DNA of 64,000 nucleotides, taken from the NCBI RefSeq assembly GCF_041415945.1, contig NZ_JBGCUS010000001.1, positions 124,001-188,000 on the forward strand. The letters run 5' to 3'. A model generated the notes under the pieces. It searched no databases and was not told where the DNA came from. It saw nothing but the letters and a program-made list of their open reading frames with translations. Positions 51,331-59,725 of the stretch are shown in pieces; position 1 is the first letter of the stretch; the number at the start of each line of letters is the position of its first letter. Source of the stretch: Ancylobacter sp. IITR112 (lineage in GTDB: Bacteria > Pseudomonadota > Alphaproteobacteria > Rhizobiales > Xanthobacteraceae). The position numbers were made by a program, and so were the translations under genes.

Positions 51331-53019
51331 ATGGCAATCCCTCAGTATCGCGTGTCTCAATGGGCGGCGCTCTGCAGCCTTCTCATCGTCACCAGTACGC
51401 TTGTCACGTTCATCGTTGCCGCGATGGGCTTCAATGCGGCGCGCATCGGCAGTCCAGCCTATGACAGAATTATCGCCGGCAAAGACATCATCGCCGACAT
51501 ATTGCCGCCGCCGCTTTACGTCGTCGAGGCCAACCTCGAAGCGCTGATCGCCCTGAACAAGCCCGACACCGTCGCCGCCCACGCGGCGCGCTTTTCCATG
51601 CTGCATAGGGATTTTGAGGCCCGTATAGCCTATTGGCACGGTCAGGTGCTGCCGCCTGAACTGAGCAGCGCCATCGACAAGATCGACGCGACGGCGGCCC
51701 CCTTCTGGAAGATCGGCGAGACGGAGTTGTTCCCCGCGCTCGTCGCGGGCGACACCGCGCGTGCGGCGAAGGCGGCGGAGCGGATGGGCGAGGCCTACAC
51801 CGTCCATCGCCACGCGGTCGATGCCACCGTGCTCGAGGCCGAGGGCTTCGCTGCCGCCAATCAGGCGGATGCGGAGGCGACCATCCTCGAAACGATCCAG
51901 GCAAGCAGCGCCGCCGGCCTGGCAACCCTCGCGCTGGTCCTGCTGTCCCTGTTCGCCGTCATCTTCCGGCTCACCCGTCCGCTGGCGGAACTTGCCGGCG
52001 CGCTGGCGGCCTTGGCATCGGGCGACCGCGCCGTCGCGATACAGGGTCTCACGCGCAAGGACGAACTGGGCGAGCTCGCCCGCGGTCTCGACGCGTTCCG
52101 CCGCACCCTGGAGGAAGCCGACCGAATGCGGAACGCCCAGGCCGACGCGGCGAGGCGCGCCGCGGCGCAGCTTACCGCCGAGCGTCACGCTTTGGCGGAG
52201 GCGTTCGAAGAATGCATGGGCGCTCTCGCCGAGGGCTTCGTCGCGTCCTCCAAGGAAGTTCACGGCGCAGCGCAGCAACTGTCGCAGGCGGCCGAGGGAG
52301 CGGCCCGACAGGCGCAGATCGTGGCGGACGCCGCCGATGAATCGAGCGGAAGCGTACGATCGATCGCCGCAGCCACAGAACAAATATCCAGTTCGGTCCA
52401 CGAGATACTGGGCCGGACGGCCGAGTCCTCGGGCATCTCCACTCAGGCGGCGCAGGAAGCTGCGGTCATGCGGGCCAACATTCAGGGGCTCATGCAGTCC
52501 GCCGAAGCTATCGGGCAGGTCATCCATCTCATCAGCGCCATCGCCTCGCAGACCAATCTGCTGGCCCTCAATGCCACCATTGAAGCGGCTCGGGCCGGCG
52601 ACGCCGGACGCGGCTTCGCGATCGTGGCGACTGAAGTGAAGCAGCTCGCGGCTCAGACCGCAGCGGCCACCGAAGAAATCGTCCAGAAGATCAGTGACAT
52701 CCAAGCCGCGACCGGTCAGACCGTCGCCTCAGTCGAGACGATTGCAGCAACCGTCGAGAAAATCCGCGCGATTTCCACCCTGGTGGGGTCCGCTGTTGAA
52801 GAACAGGGAGCGACCACCTCCGACATCGCGGCCAACACGCAGCGGGCGGCGCAGCGAAGCGAGGATGTGAATGCCGGCATTGGCAGCCTGGGAACCGCCG
52901 CGCGAACCGTCGGAGCAGCGTCGACCCAGATGATCGGCCTCTCCGACGCGCTCTCGATCCGGGCGAGCCGGCTGCGGGACGAGGTGAGGACTTTCGTGCT
53001 GAACCTGCGCGCAAGCTAA
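51331..53019 (+). CDS. methyl-accepting chemotaxis protein
   Basis: 562 aa inner-membrane chemoreceptor. First helix [22 protein letters not shown] (residues about 13-34), a helical periplasmic domain of about 155 residues, second helix ([24 protein letters not shown]), HAMP ([18 protein letters not shown]) and the signalling domain with the hairpin tip [43 protein letters not shown]. No che genes nearby and no pentapeptide tether. It is enclosed by the two copies of the nrdB 3' end. Confidence 0.92.
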   Translation: MAIPQYRVSQWAALCSLLIVTSTLVTFIVAAMGFNAARIGSPAYDRIIAGKDIIADILPPPLYVVEANLEALIALNKPDTVAAHAARFSMLHRDFEARIAYWHGQVLPPELSSAIDKIDATAAPFWKIGETELFPALVAGDTARAAKAAERMGEAYTVHRHAVDATVLEAEGFAAANQADAEATILETIQASSAAGLATLALVLLSLFAVIFRLTRPLAELAGALAALASGDRAVAIQGLTRKDELGELARGLDAFRRTLEEADRMRNAQADAARRAAAQLTAERHALAEAFEECMGALAEGFVASSKEVHGAAQQLSQAAEGAARQAQIVADAADESSGSVRSIAAATEQISSSVHEILGRTAESSGISTQAAQEAAVMRANIQGLMQSAEAIGQVIHLISAIASQTNLLALNATIEAARAGDAGRGFAIVATEVKQLAAQTAAATEEIVQKISDIQAATGQTVASVETIAATVEKIRAISTLVGSAVEEQGATTSDIAANTQRAAQRSEDVNAGIGSLGTAARTVGAASTQMIGLSDALSIRASRLRDEVRTFVLNLRAS

Positions 53020-53074
53020 CGGATGCACGCGGGGGCTCCGGGCCTGAGGCCGCTGCCCGCCGCCGGCCCATCCA

Positions 53075-54196
53075 TCAATCCCAGGCGAGCGCGCCGCCAT
53101 TCTGGTATTCGATGACGCGGGTCTCGAAGAAGTTCTTCTCCTTCTTCAGGTCCATCGCCTCGCTCATCCAGGGGAACGGGTTCTCGGCTTCCGCGAAGAC
53201 GGGATTGAGCCCGAGCTGGGCGCAGCGGCGGTTGGCTATGAAGTGCATGTATTGCTCGCACAGCCCCGCATTCAGCCCGAGGAAGCCGCGCGGCATCGTG
53301 TCCCGCCCATAGGCGGCCTCCAGCTCCGCGGCGTCCTTCAGCATGCCGCGCACCTCATCCTGGAAGGCCGCCGTCCACAGGTGCGGGTTCTCGTGTCTGA
53401 TCTGGTTGATCACGTCGATGCCGAAATTCAGGTGAATGCTCTCGTCGCGCAGGATGTATTGGTACTGCTCGGCGATGCCGACCATCTTGTTGCGGCGGCC
53501 AAGCGAGAGGATCTGCGCGAAGCCGGTATAGAACCACATCCCCTCGAACACGACGTAGAACGCCACGAGATCACGCAGGAACTGCTGATCGGCCTCCGGC
53601 GTGCCGGTCTGGAAAGCCGGGTCGTCGAGGCTCTGCGTGTGCTTGAGTGCCCAGGCCGCCTTGTCCGTGATGGAGGGCACTTCGCGGTACATGTTGAACA
53701 GCTCGCCCTCATCGAGGCCGAGACTTTCCACGATGTACTGGAAGGTGTGGGTGTGCACCGCCTCCTCGAAAGCCTGCCGCAGCAGATATTGCCGGCATTC
53801 CGGGTTGGTGAGGTGGCGGTAGATGGCGAGCACGATGTTGTTGGCCACCAGCGATTCCGAGGCGGCGAAGAAGCCGAGATTGCGCTTGAGCATGCGCCGC
53901 TCGTCCTCGGTGAGGCCATCGCGTGACTTCCACAGCGCGATGTCAGCCTGCATGGAGACCTCGGTCGGCATCCAGTGATTGTTGCAGCCGGAGAGGTACT
54001 TCTCCCACGCCCATTTGTATTTGAGCGGCAGAAGCTGGTTCACGTCAGCGCGGGCGTTGATCATGCGCTTCTCGTCCACCGTGACGCGGGCGGCGCCGCG
54101 TTCGATGGCGCCGAGGCCGGTGGCGTCACCGGCGGGAGCCGCGAAGGCGGGATGGATGGGTGCGGAGGCGGGCTTGGTCTCTGACCAGTCGAGCAT
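53075..54196 (-). CDS. nrdB: ribonucleoside-diphosphate reductase small (R2) subunit, class Ic type
   Basis: Generates the oxidant for deoxynucleotide synthesis with NrdA. 373 aa, ferritin-like. Metal residues fall at the spacing of E. coli Asp84/Glu115/His118, but here they are Glu114, Glu145 and His148, and the position of radical Tyr122 is Phe152 ([12 protein letters not shown]). Glu plus Phe is the Chlamydia-type class Ic signature, implying an Mn/Fe cofactor and no tyrosyl radical. Later ligands: [12 protein letters not shown] and [18 protein letters not shown] eight bases before the ATG at 54196. The C-terminus, needed to bind NrdA, is duplicated at 51034. It follows nrdA after 23 bases. 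Confidence 0.95.
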   Translation of the reverse strand: MLDWSETKPASAPIHPAFAAPAGDATGLGAIERGAARVTVDEKRMINARADVNQLLPLKYKWAWEKYLSGCNNHWMPTEVSMQADIALWKSRDGLTEDERRMLKRNLGFFAASESLVANNIVLAIYRHLTNPECRQYLLRQAFEEAVHTHTFQYIVESLGLDEGELFNMYREVPSITDKAAWALKHTQSLDDPAFQTGTPEADQQFLRDLVAFYVVFEGMWFYTGFAQILSLGRRNKMVGIAEQYQYILRDESIHLNFGIDVINQIRHENPHLWTAAFQDEVRGMLKDAAELEAAYGRDTMPRGFLGLNAGLCEQYMHFIANRRCAQLGLNPVFAEAENPFPWMSEAMDLKKEKNFFETRVIEYQNGGALAWD

Positions 54197-54219
54197 CGTC
54201 ATGTCTCCTTTAACGCTGC

Positions 54220-57099
54220 TCACTGGCAGGCTTCGCAGTCGGGATCGTTGATCGAGCAGGCTTGGCCGAGGACCATTTCCGGCACGATAACGGGCGCCGC
54301 CGCGACCACGGTTGAGACCGCATTGAGCTTGCCGTCGGTGCCCTTGAGCGTCGATTTCTCGACATGAGTGGCCGAGCGCGAGCGCAGATAGTAGGTGGTC
54401 TTCAATCCCCGCTTCCAGGCGAGGCGATAGGTTTCGTCAAGCTTGCGACCGGAAGGGTTGGCGACATAAAGGTTCAGCGACTGCGCCTGGTCGATCCATT
54501 TCTGCCGGCGGGCCGCCGCCTCGATAAGCCAGACCGCGTCGATCTCGAAGGCGGTGGCGTACAGCGCCTTGAGATCGTCCGGGATGCGGTCGATCTGGCC
54601 GACGCTGCCGTCGTAATATTTGAGGTCGGACACCATCACCTCGTCCCACAGGCCGCGTTCTTTCAGCTCGCGGACGAGGAAGGCGTTCACCACGGTGAAA
54701 TCGCCGGACATGTTCGATTTGACGAACAGGTTCTGATAGGCCGGCTCGATCGACTGCGACACGCCGCAGATATTGGAGATGGTCGCGGTCGGCGCGATGG
54801 CCATGGTGTTGGAGTTGCGCATGCCGGTCGCCACCACTCGCGCGCGAAGTCCTTCCCAATCGAGCGTGGACGAGCGGTCGAGATCGAGCCCGCCACGCGC
54901 CTGTGCCAGCAATTCGAGGCTGTGGATGGGCAGGATGCCCTTCGACCACAGTGAGCCCTCGAAGGAGGGGTAGCGCCCACGCTCGGCGGCCAGTTCCACC
55001 GAGGCGGAAATGGCGTGGAAGCTTACCGCTTCCATGCTTTCATCGGCGAAGCGCACCGCCGCCTCTGAGCCATAGGGAATGCGCAGCGCCTGTAGCGCGT
55101 CCTGAAAGCCCATAATGCCGAGGCCGACGGGCCGGTGGCGCAGATTGGAGCGGCGCGCCTCCGGGATGGTGTAGAAATTGATGTCGATGACATTGTCGAG
55201 CATGCGCATCGCCGTCGTGACGGTGCGCGCCAGCCGCGCCCGGTCGAGCCCGTCCGGCGTGACATGGGCAAGCAGATTCACCGAGCCGAGATTGCACACC
55301 GCCACCTCGTCGGCGCGTGTGTTGAGCGTGATCTCGGTGCACAGATTCGAGGAGTGCACCACGCCGATATGCTGCTGCGGCGAACGCAGATTGCACGGGT
55401 CCTTGAACGTCACCCAGGGATGGCCGGTCTCGAACAGCATCGTCAGCATGCGCCGCCACAGGTCGAGCGCGCGTACCTGTTTCGAGACCTTCATCTCCCC
55501 ACGCGCGGCCTTCGCCTCATAGGCCTCATACGTCGTCTTGAAGGCCGGCCCATATAGGTCATGCAGGTCGGGTGTCTCGTCGGGAGAGAACAGCGTCCAC
55601 GGGCCGTCGGCCTCGATGCGCTGCAGAAACAAGTCCGGCACCCAGTTGGCGGTGTTCATGTCATGGGTGCGCCGGCGGTCGTCGCCGGTGTTCTTGCGCA
55701 GGTCGAGGAATTCCTCGATGTCGATGTGCCAGGTCTCGAGATAGGCGCAGACAGCGCCCTTGCGCTTGCCGCCCTGATTGACAGCGATGGCGGTGTCGTT
55801 GGCGACTTTCAGAAACGGCACCACGCCCTGGCTCTCGCCATTGGTGCCCTTGATATGGGCGCCCAGCCCCCGCACGGGCGTCCAGTCATTGCCGAGGCCA
55901 CCGGAATATTTGGCGAGCAGCGCGTTGTCCCTGATCGCCTTGAAGATGCCGTCGAGATCGTCCGCCACCGTGGTGAGGAAGCAGGAGGAGAGTTGCGGGC
56001 GCAGCGTGCCGGCATTGAACAGGGTCGGCGTCGAGGCCATGAAGTCGAAGGACGAAAGCAGCCGGTAGAACTCGATCGCCTGCCCCTCGCGGTCGACCTC
56101 GCGCAAGGCGAGACCCATGGCCACCCGCATGAAGAACGCCTGCGGTAGCTCGAAGCGGGTGCCGCGCGCGTGCAGGAAATAGCGGTCATAGAGCGTCTGC
56201 AGGCCGAGATAGTCGAATTGCAGGTCGCGCTCGGGCAGCAGCGCGCCGACGATACGGGCGAGATCGAAGCGGCCCAGCTCCGGGTCGATCAGCTCTTCCT
56301 CGATGCCACGCTGGAGATAGGCGCGGAAATAGTCGGGGTAGCGCCGCGCCATCTCCGCCTGCGTCGCCTGATCGGGACGGCCGGCGAGAAAGCTCAGCGC
56401 CTCGCGGCGCATCTTGTCCAGCAACAGCCGCGCCGAGACTTTGGCGTAGTTCGGCTCGCGCTCGATCAGCGTGCGGGCGGCGAGGATGGGCGCCAGCGCC
56501 AGTTCGTCGACGCTGAGGCCGTCATAGAGATTGCGCCGGGTCTCGGCGAGGATGGCATCGCCTGAGACATCGGCGAGGCCGGCCGTGGCCTCGCCGATCA
56601 CGGCGGCGAGCCGCGCCTCGTCGAGCGGCACAAGCGTGCCGTCGGAACCCTTCATCCGCAGGGCGGAGGCGGTCGCCGCTATCGGCTTGGCGGCCGCCCG
56701 CTCACGGGCGCGATCCGCGCGGTACAGCACATAGGCGCGGGCGACCTTGTGGTGTTCGCCGCGCATGAGGGCGAGTTCCACCTGGTCCTGCACGTCTTCG
56801 ATGTGGAAGGTGCGGCCGGCATCGGCGCGGCGGGTGAGACCGGCGACGATCTGCTCGGTCAGATCGGCCACGATGTCATGCACGCGGCGCGAGGCGGCGG
56901 CGGAGGAGCCCTCGACGGCGAGGAAGGCCTTGGTCAGCGCTACGGCGATCTTGGAGGCGTTGAAGGGCGTTACCGCGCCATTGCGGCGGATGAGCTGGTA
57001 ACCCGGCGTGCTGGCCTCGCGCGCGCCGGCAGCGGAGGAAGACACGGGCGGCCCAGCGAGTTGCGCCGCGAGAGGTTCGGCATCGTGAAGGAGAGACAT
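54220..57099 (-). CDS. nrdA: ribonucleoside-diphosphate reductase large (R1) subunit
   Basis: Catalytic subunit of class I ribonucleotide reductase, 959 aa. Two ATP-cone domains precede the barrel: one at about residues 35-130 ([18 protein letters not shown]...), a second at about 148-240, longer than E. coli NrdA and like the chlamydial enzyme. The catalytic barrel includes [23 protein letters not shown] and [20 protein letters not shown]; the redox-active tail ends CEACQ with Cys955 and Cys958. The ATG at 57099 follows the riboswitch hairpin. nrdAB is oxygen-dependent and B12-independent, so B12 repression suggests a class II enzyme elsewhere in the genome. Confidence 0.97.
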   Translation of the reverse strand: MSLLHDAEPLAAQLAGPPVSSSAAGAREASTPGYQLIRRNGAVTPFNASKIAVALTKAFLAVEGSSAAASRRVHDIVADLTEQIVAGLTRRADAGRTFHIEDVQDQVELALMRGEHHKVARAYVLYRADRARERAAAKPIAATASALRMKGSDGTLVPLDEARLAAVIGEATAGLADVSGDAILAETRRNLYDGLSVDELALAPILAARTLIEREPNYAKVSARLLLDKMRREALSFLAGRPDQATQAEMARRYPDYFRAYLQRGIEEELIDPELGRFDLARIVGALLPERDLQFDYLGLQTLYDRYFLHARGTRFELPQAFFMRVAMGLALREVDREGQAIEFYRLLSSFDFMASTPTLFNAGTLRPQLSSCFLTTVADDLDGIFKAIRDNALLAKYSGGLGNDWTPVRGLGAHIKGTNGESQGVVPFLKVANDTAIAVNQGGKRKGAVCAYLETWHIDIEEFLDLRKNTGDDRRRTHDMNTANWVPDLFLQRIEADGPWTLFSPDETPDLHDLYGPAFKTTYEAYEAKAARGEMKVSKQVRALDLWRRMLTMLFETGHPWVTFKDPCNLRSPQQHIGVVHSSNLCTEITLNTRADEVAVCNLGSVNLLAHVTPDGLDRARLARTVTTAMRMLDNVIDINFYTIPEARRSNLRHRPVGLGIMGFQDALQALRIPYGSEAAVRFADESMEAVSFHAISASVELAAERGRYPSFEGSLWSKGILPIHSLELLAQARGGLDLDRSSTLDWEGLRARVVATGMRNSNTMAIAPTATISNICGVSQSIEPAYQNLFVKSNMSGDFTVVNAFLVRELKERGLWDEVMVSDLKYYDGSVGQIDRIPDDLKALYATAFEIDAVWLIEAAARRQKWIDQAQSLNLYVANPSGRKLDETYRLAWKRGLKTTYYLRSRSATHVEKSTLKGTDGKLNAVSTVVAAAPVIVPEMVLGQACSINDPDCEACQ

Positions 57100-57106
57100 C
57101 GGCTAA

Positions 57107-57124
57107 CCCCAATCAGCATTGGGG
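57107..57124 (-). promoter_or_regulatory. start-region hairpin of the nrdA riboswitch
   Basis: Read on the minus strand: CCCCAAT, GCTG, ATTGGGG, then TTAGCCG and the ATG at 57099. Stem identical to that before metE, with a one-base change in the loop. It hides GGGG, the only ribosome-binding-like sequence. Confidence 0.7.
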
Positions 57125-57227
57125 GCAAAGGCCGAGCGACGCATCGGCGCCACCGACGGCATGGGGCACCGGCGGACGCGCGAACGCACCACCGGGACAC
57201 CCCGCCCAGGGACGATTATGTTGCCAC

Positions 57228-57395
57228 GGCAGGTCTCCTGGCTCGCGGGTCACCGCCTCTCGCCCGGCCTTCCCGAGGCATATGCCCCAGTGACGCGGAA
57301 TGGACGACAGGCTCGCCGCTTACAGTTGCGGGGGCAGCGCCGGCTTTGGACCGGCTTCCCTCTTAGCTCTCGAATCTTGCGATTCGAAAGACCAC
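57228..57395 (-). promoter_or_regulatory. cobalamin (B12) riboswitch of nrdAB
   Basis: Minus-strand aptamer with a 5' hairpin (CGAATCGCAAGATTCG), TAAGAGGGAAGCCGGT, GCCGGCGCTGCCCCCGCAACTGTAAGCGG, CACTGGGG, GGGAAGGCCGGGCGAGAGG and the B12 box at 57246-57228. The core and the 128-base leader to the start codon closely copy the metE element. Divergence is concentrated in the variable arms and in a middle patch of the leader. Confidence 0.95.
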
Positions 57396-57406
57396 GGCAT
57401 CCATAT

Positions 57407-57435
57407 GTTGTGGCTACCGGCAAGGACCATGTCAA
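57407..57435 (-). promoter_or_regulatory. candidate nrdA promoter
   Basis: Minus strand: TTGACA (57435-57430), 17 bases, CACAAC (57412-57407). The -35 is perfect and the -10 poor. The predicted start near 57400 coincides with the riboswitch start, as for metE. Confidence 0.45.
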
Positions 57436-57526
57436 GATGTGGGCAATGCGATCCAAGGGAATGCGAGGTCGGCGGGCGGAAGCCAATAGGTCGTCGTGCC
57501 ACCTTAGGCGGCTCTCCTAGAAATCT

Positions 57527-57814
57527 ATGTGGGTCAGCAGCACCGGCAACCATTCGATCGCCAGTGCCGAACCGCAGATCGCGTTCGTGCTGAAGCAGGC
57601 GGAGGACGGGACACCTGTGGCTGAGGTGTGCCGGAAGGCCGGGATATCGGACGCGACGTTCTACAACTGGCGCAAGAAATATGCGGGGCTGATGCCTTCG
57701 GAGATGCGGCGTCTGCGCCAGCTTGAGGACGAGAACGCCAAGCTGAAGCGGATCGTCGCCGACCTGTCGCTCGACAAGGCCATGTTGCAGGACGTGCTGT
57801 CAAAAAAGCTCTGA
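57527..57814 (+). CDS. IS3-family transposase OrfA, N-terminus altered
   Basis: 95 aa. From residue 16 on it is a normal OrfA: QIAFVLKQAEDGTPVAEVCRKAGISDATFYNWRKKYAGL is the helix-turn-helix, followed by a leucine-zipper-like coiled coil (MRRLRQLEDENAKLKRIVADLSLDKAMLQ). The first 15 residues (MWVSSTGNHSIASAE) replace the usual short basic start, suggesting the 5' end has been lost or rearranged and this ATG is fortuitous. Confidence 0.75.
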   Translation: MWVSSTGNHSIASAEPQIAFVLKQAEDGTPVAEVCRKAGISDATFYNWRKKYAGLMPSEMRRLRQLEDENAKLKRIVADLSLDKAMLQDVLSKKL

Positions 57815-57837
57815 GGCCTGCGTGCAAGCGCGCGCTT

Positions 57838-58650
57838 GTGGACAGGCTGCGGGAAGACTGGAAGGTGTCGGCCAGGCGTGCCTGTGCCACGCTGGCGGTT
57901 GATCGTGCGCTCTATGCCTACAAGTCGAAGCGGGGCACGCAGGCTGAACTGAGCCAGCGGATCAAGGAGATCTGCGAGACGCGCGTGCGTTATGGCTATC
58001 GCCGGGTGCATGTGCTCCTGCGGCGGGAGGGCCGGGTGGTCAATCCGAAGCGGATCTATCGTCTTTACAAAGACTTGGGCTTTCAGTTGCGGAACAAGAC
58101 GCCTAAGCGTCGGGTGAAGGCAAAGTTGCGGGAGGATCGGGCGCCTGCCACCCGGCCGAACGATGTCTGGGCGATGGACTTTGTCCACGACCAGCTTGCC
58201 ACCGGCCGCAAGATCCGCGTGCTGACGGTCGTCGACACCTTCTCGCGCTTCTCACCGGTGGTCGATCCGCGTTTCAGCTATCGGGCCGAGCACGTGGTCG
58301 CGACCCTGGAAAAGGTCTGCGCCAAGGTGGGCTATCCACGGACGATCCGGGTCGACCAGGGCTCGGAGTTCATCTCCCGTGACCTCGATCTGTGGGCCTA
58401 TGCGAAGGGGGTCACGCTGGATTTCTCCCGGCCCGGCAAGCCCACCGACAATGCCTTCATCGAGGCATTCAACGGCCGCTTCCGCAGCGAGTGCCTGAAC
58501 ACGCACTGGTTCCTGACGCTTGCAGACGCGGCCGAAAAGATGGAGGCTTGGCTCAGATATTACAACGAGGATCGGCCGCACGGGGCCATCGGCCACAAAC
58601 CCCCGATCTCGCTGCAGAACCCCGGCGGCGCACCCAGCCCACCGCCGTGA
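57838..58650 (+). CDS. IS3-family transposase OrfB (DDE integrase core)
   Basis: 270 aa from the GTG at 57838; in the functional element it is made as an OrfAB fusion by -1 frameshifting on AAAAAAG. HTH_21 region EICETRVRYGYRRVHVLLRREG, then the rve core with the DDE triad in VWAMDFVHDQL, IRVDQGSEFIS and KPTDNAFIEAFNGRFRSECLN. The frame is intact to PPISLQNPGG near the stop. Confidence 0.88.
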   Translation: MDRLREDWKVSARRACATLAVDRALYAYKSKRGTQAELSQRIKEICETRVRYGYRRVHVLLRREGRVVNPKRIYRLYKDLGFQLRNKTPKRRVKAKLREDRAPATRPNDVWAMDFVHDQLATGRKIRVLTVVDTFSRFSPVVDPRFSYRAEHVVATLEKVCAKVGYPRTIRVDQGSEFISRDLDLWAYAKGVTLDFSRPGKPTDNAFIEAFNGRFRSECLNTHWFLTLADAAEKMEAWLRYYNEDRPHGAIGHKPPISLQNPGGAPSPPP

Positions 58651-58710
58651 AGAAGGCCGGAAACTCCAGCTTCCGGCGGTCCAGAAAATGGTCTCGGATC
58701 ACGTCCGGGT

Positions 58711-59529
58711 CTACGGCTTGGTCGACAGAAAAGCCCTATGGTCGCCATCGATGACGAGCCCGGTGAGTCGGCCGGTGCGAGAGGCGCCGGTATCAATGCC
58801 GATACGGTTGATCCGCTCCTCCGGCTTGGCGCTGATCGTGTGTCCGTGGACCACCACTTTTTCCAGCGGCATCAGCGAATCGAGGAAGGGCGCGCGCATC
58901 CACATGAGATCATCGGGAGACTGGCGCTCCAGCGATACTCCGGGGCGGACGCCGGCGTGACAGAAGAAATAGTCCCCAAACGACACCGCATATTGCAGAT
59001 TTTTGAGGAAATGCACATGCGCGGCGGGGACCGCCGCCAGCAGCTTGCGATGCACCTGCTCGAGATCGGCCTGCGTCTTCAGTTTCGAGCGATTGAGCTT
59101 CACGCCATAGGAGCGCGCCGTGGCGTTGCCGCCACTATTGACGAACACGCCATCACTGCGGGGTTGATCGAGAAAGGCTAGGAATTCCACGTCGTGGTTT
59201 CCCGCCAGCAGGACATAGCGGGGATCAGCCGCCTGAAGCGCGATCAGACGGTCGATGACGCCCTTGGAGTCCGGGCCGCGATCCACATAGTCGCCGAGGA
59301 AAATGATCCGCCAGTCGCCCGCCTTCGACCGTGCGATATCCTCCTCGATCTTCTGCAGAAGCTTGTCAAGAAGGGACCGGCACCCGTGGATGTCGCCAAT
59401 GGCGTAAATCCGGATTCCCTCAGGGCCGCGCGCCTCGGAAAGGGTGACGAGGGGTGATTTCCAAAGTCCAAAAATTCTGTGGCGACTCCAAACCGGGCCG
59501 TCAGAATGATCGAACGCACCGTGGAACAC
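58711..59529 (-). CDS. metallophosphoesterase (PPP-type Ser/Thr phosphatase fold)
   Basis: 272 aa. All metal-site motifs are present: YAIGDIHGCRSLLDKLL, IFLGDYVDRGPDSKGVI, LLAGNHDVEFL, FCHAGVRPG and VVHGHTI. Bacterial members dephosphorylate proteins, nucleotides such as Ap4A, or polyphosphates; substrate unknown. The only in-frame start near the domain is the GTG at 59529, giving a 40-residue non-conserved N-terminus. Its stop lies 20 bases from the degraded IS3 end. Divergent from a CYTH-CHAD gene. Confidence 0.87.
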   Translation of the reverse strand: MFHGAFDHSDGPVWSRHRIFGLWKSPLVTLSEARGPEGIRIYAIGDIHGCRSLLDKLLQKIEEDIARSKAGDWRIIFLGDYVDRGPDSKGVIDRLIALQAADPRYVLLAGNHDVEFLAFLDQPRSDGVFVNSGGNATARSYGVKLNRSKLKTQADLEQVHRKLLAAVPAAHVHFLKNLQYAVSFGDYFFCHAGVRPGVSLERQSPDDLMWMRAPFLDSLMPLEKVVVHGHTISAKPEERINRIGIDTGASRTGRLTGLVIDGDHRAFLSTKP

Positions 59530-59725
59530 AATATCCCGACCGTGGACCGAGGCGGCGCTTCCCCCGGAGATTCGTCACCCGCGAGGGCGTCGCCCCGAGG
59601 CCTCGGACAGCGAATGCTACTTTTATGTGACAGTTCGAGCCGCTATCGGTGGCGTTCCAAGCTGACGGGAGGTGGCCTCTTCGTGGCGGCAAACGGGCTC
59701 ATACCGGGGCGAGCAGAGAAACGAC

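Larger units (their letters stand above)
57527..58691 (+). mobile_element. IS3-family insertion sequence, degraded at the ends
   Basis: Two transposase frames in IS3 order with an AAAAAAG slippery run (57801-57807) near the end of orfA. The N-terminus of orfA is not the usual one, and the right end resembles related elements only up to about 58691 (CCAGAAAATGG), so I could not find terminal inverted repeats or a target duplication. Limits are approximate. It separates the nrdA promoter from the phosphoesterase gene. Confidence 0.75.
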
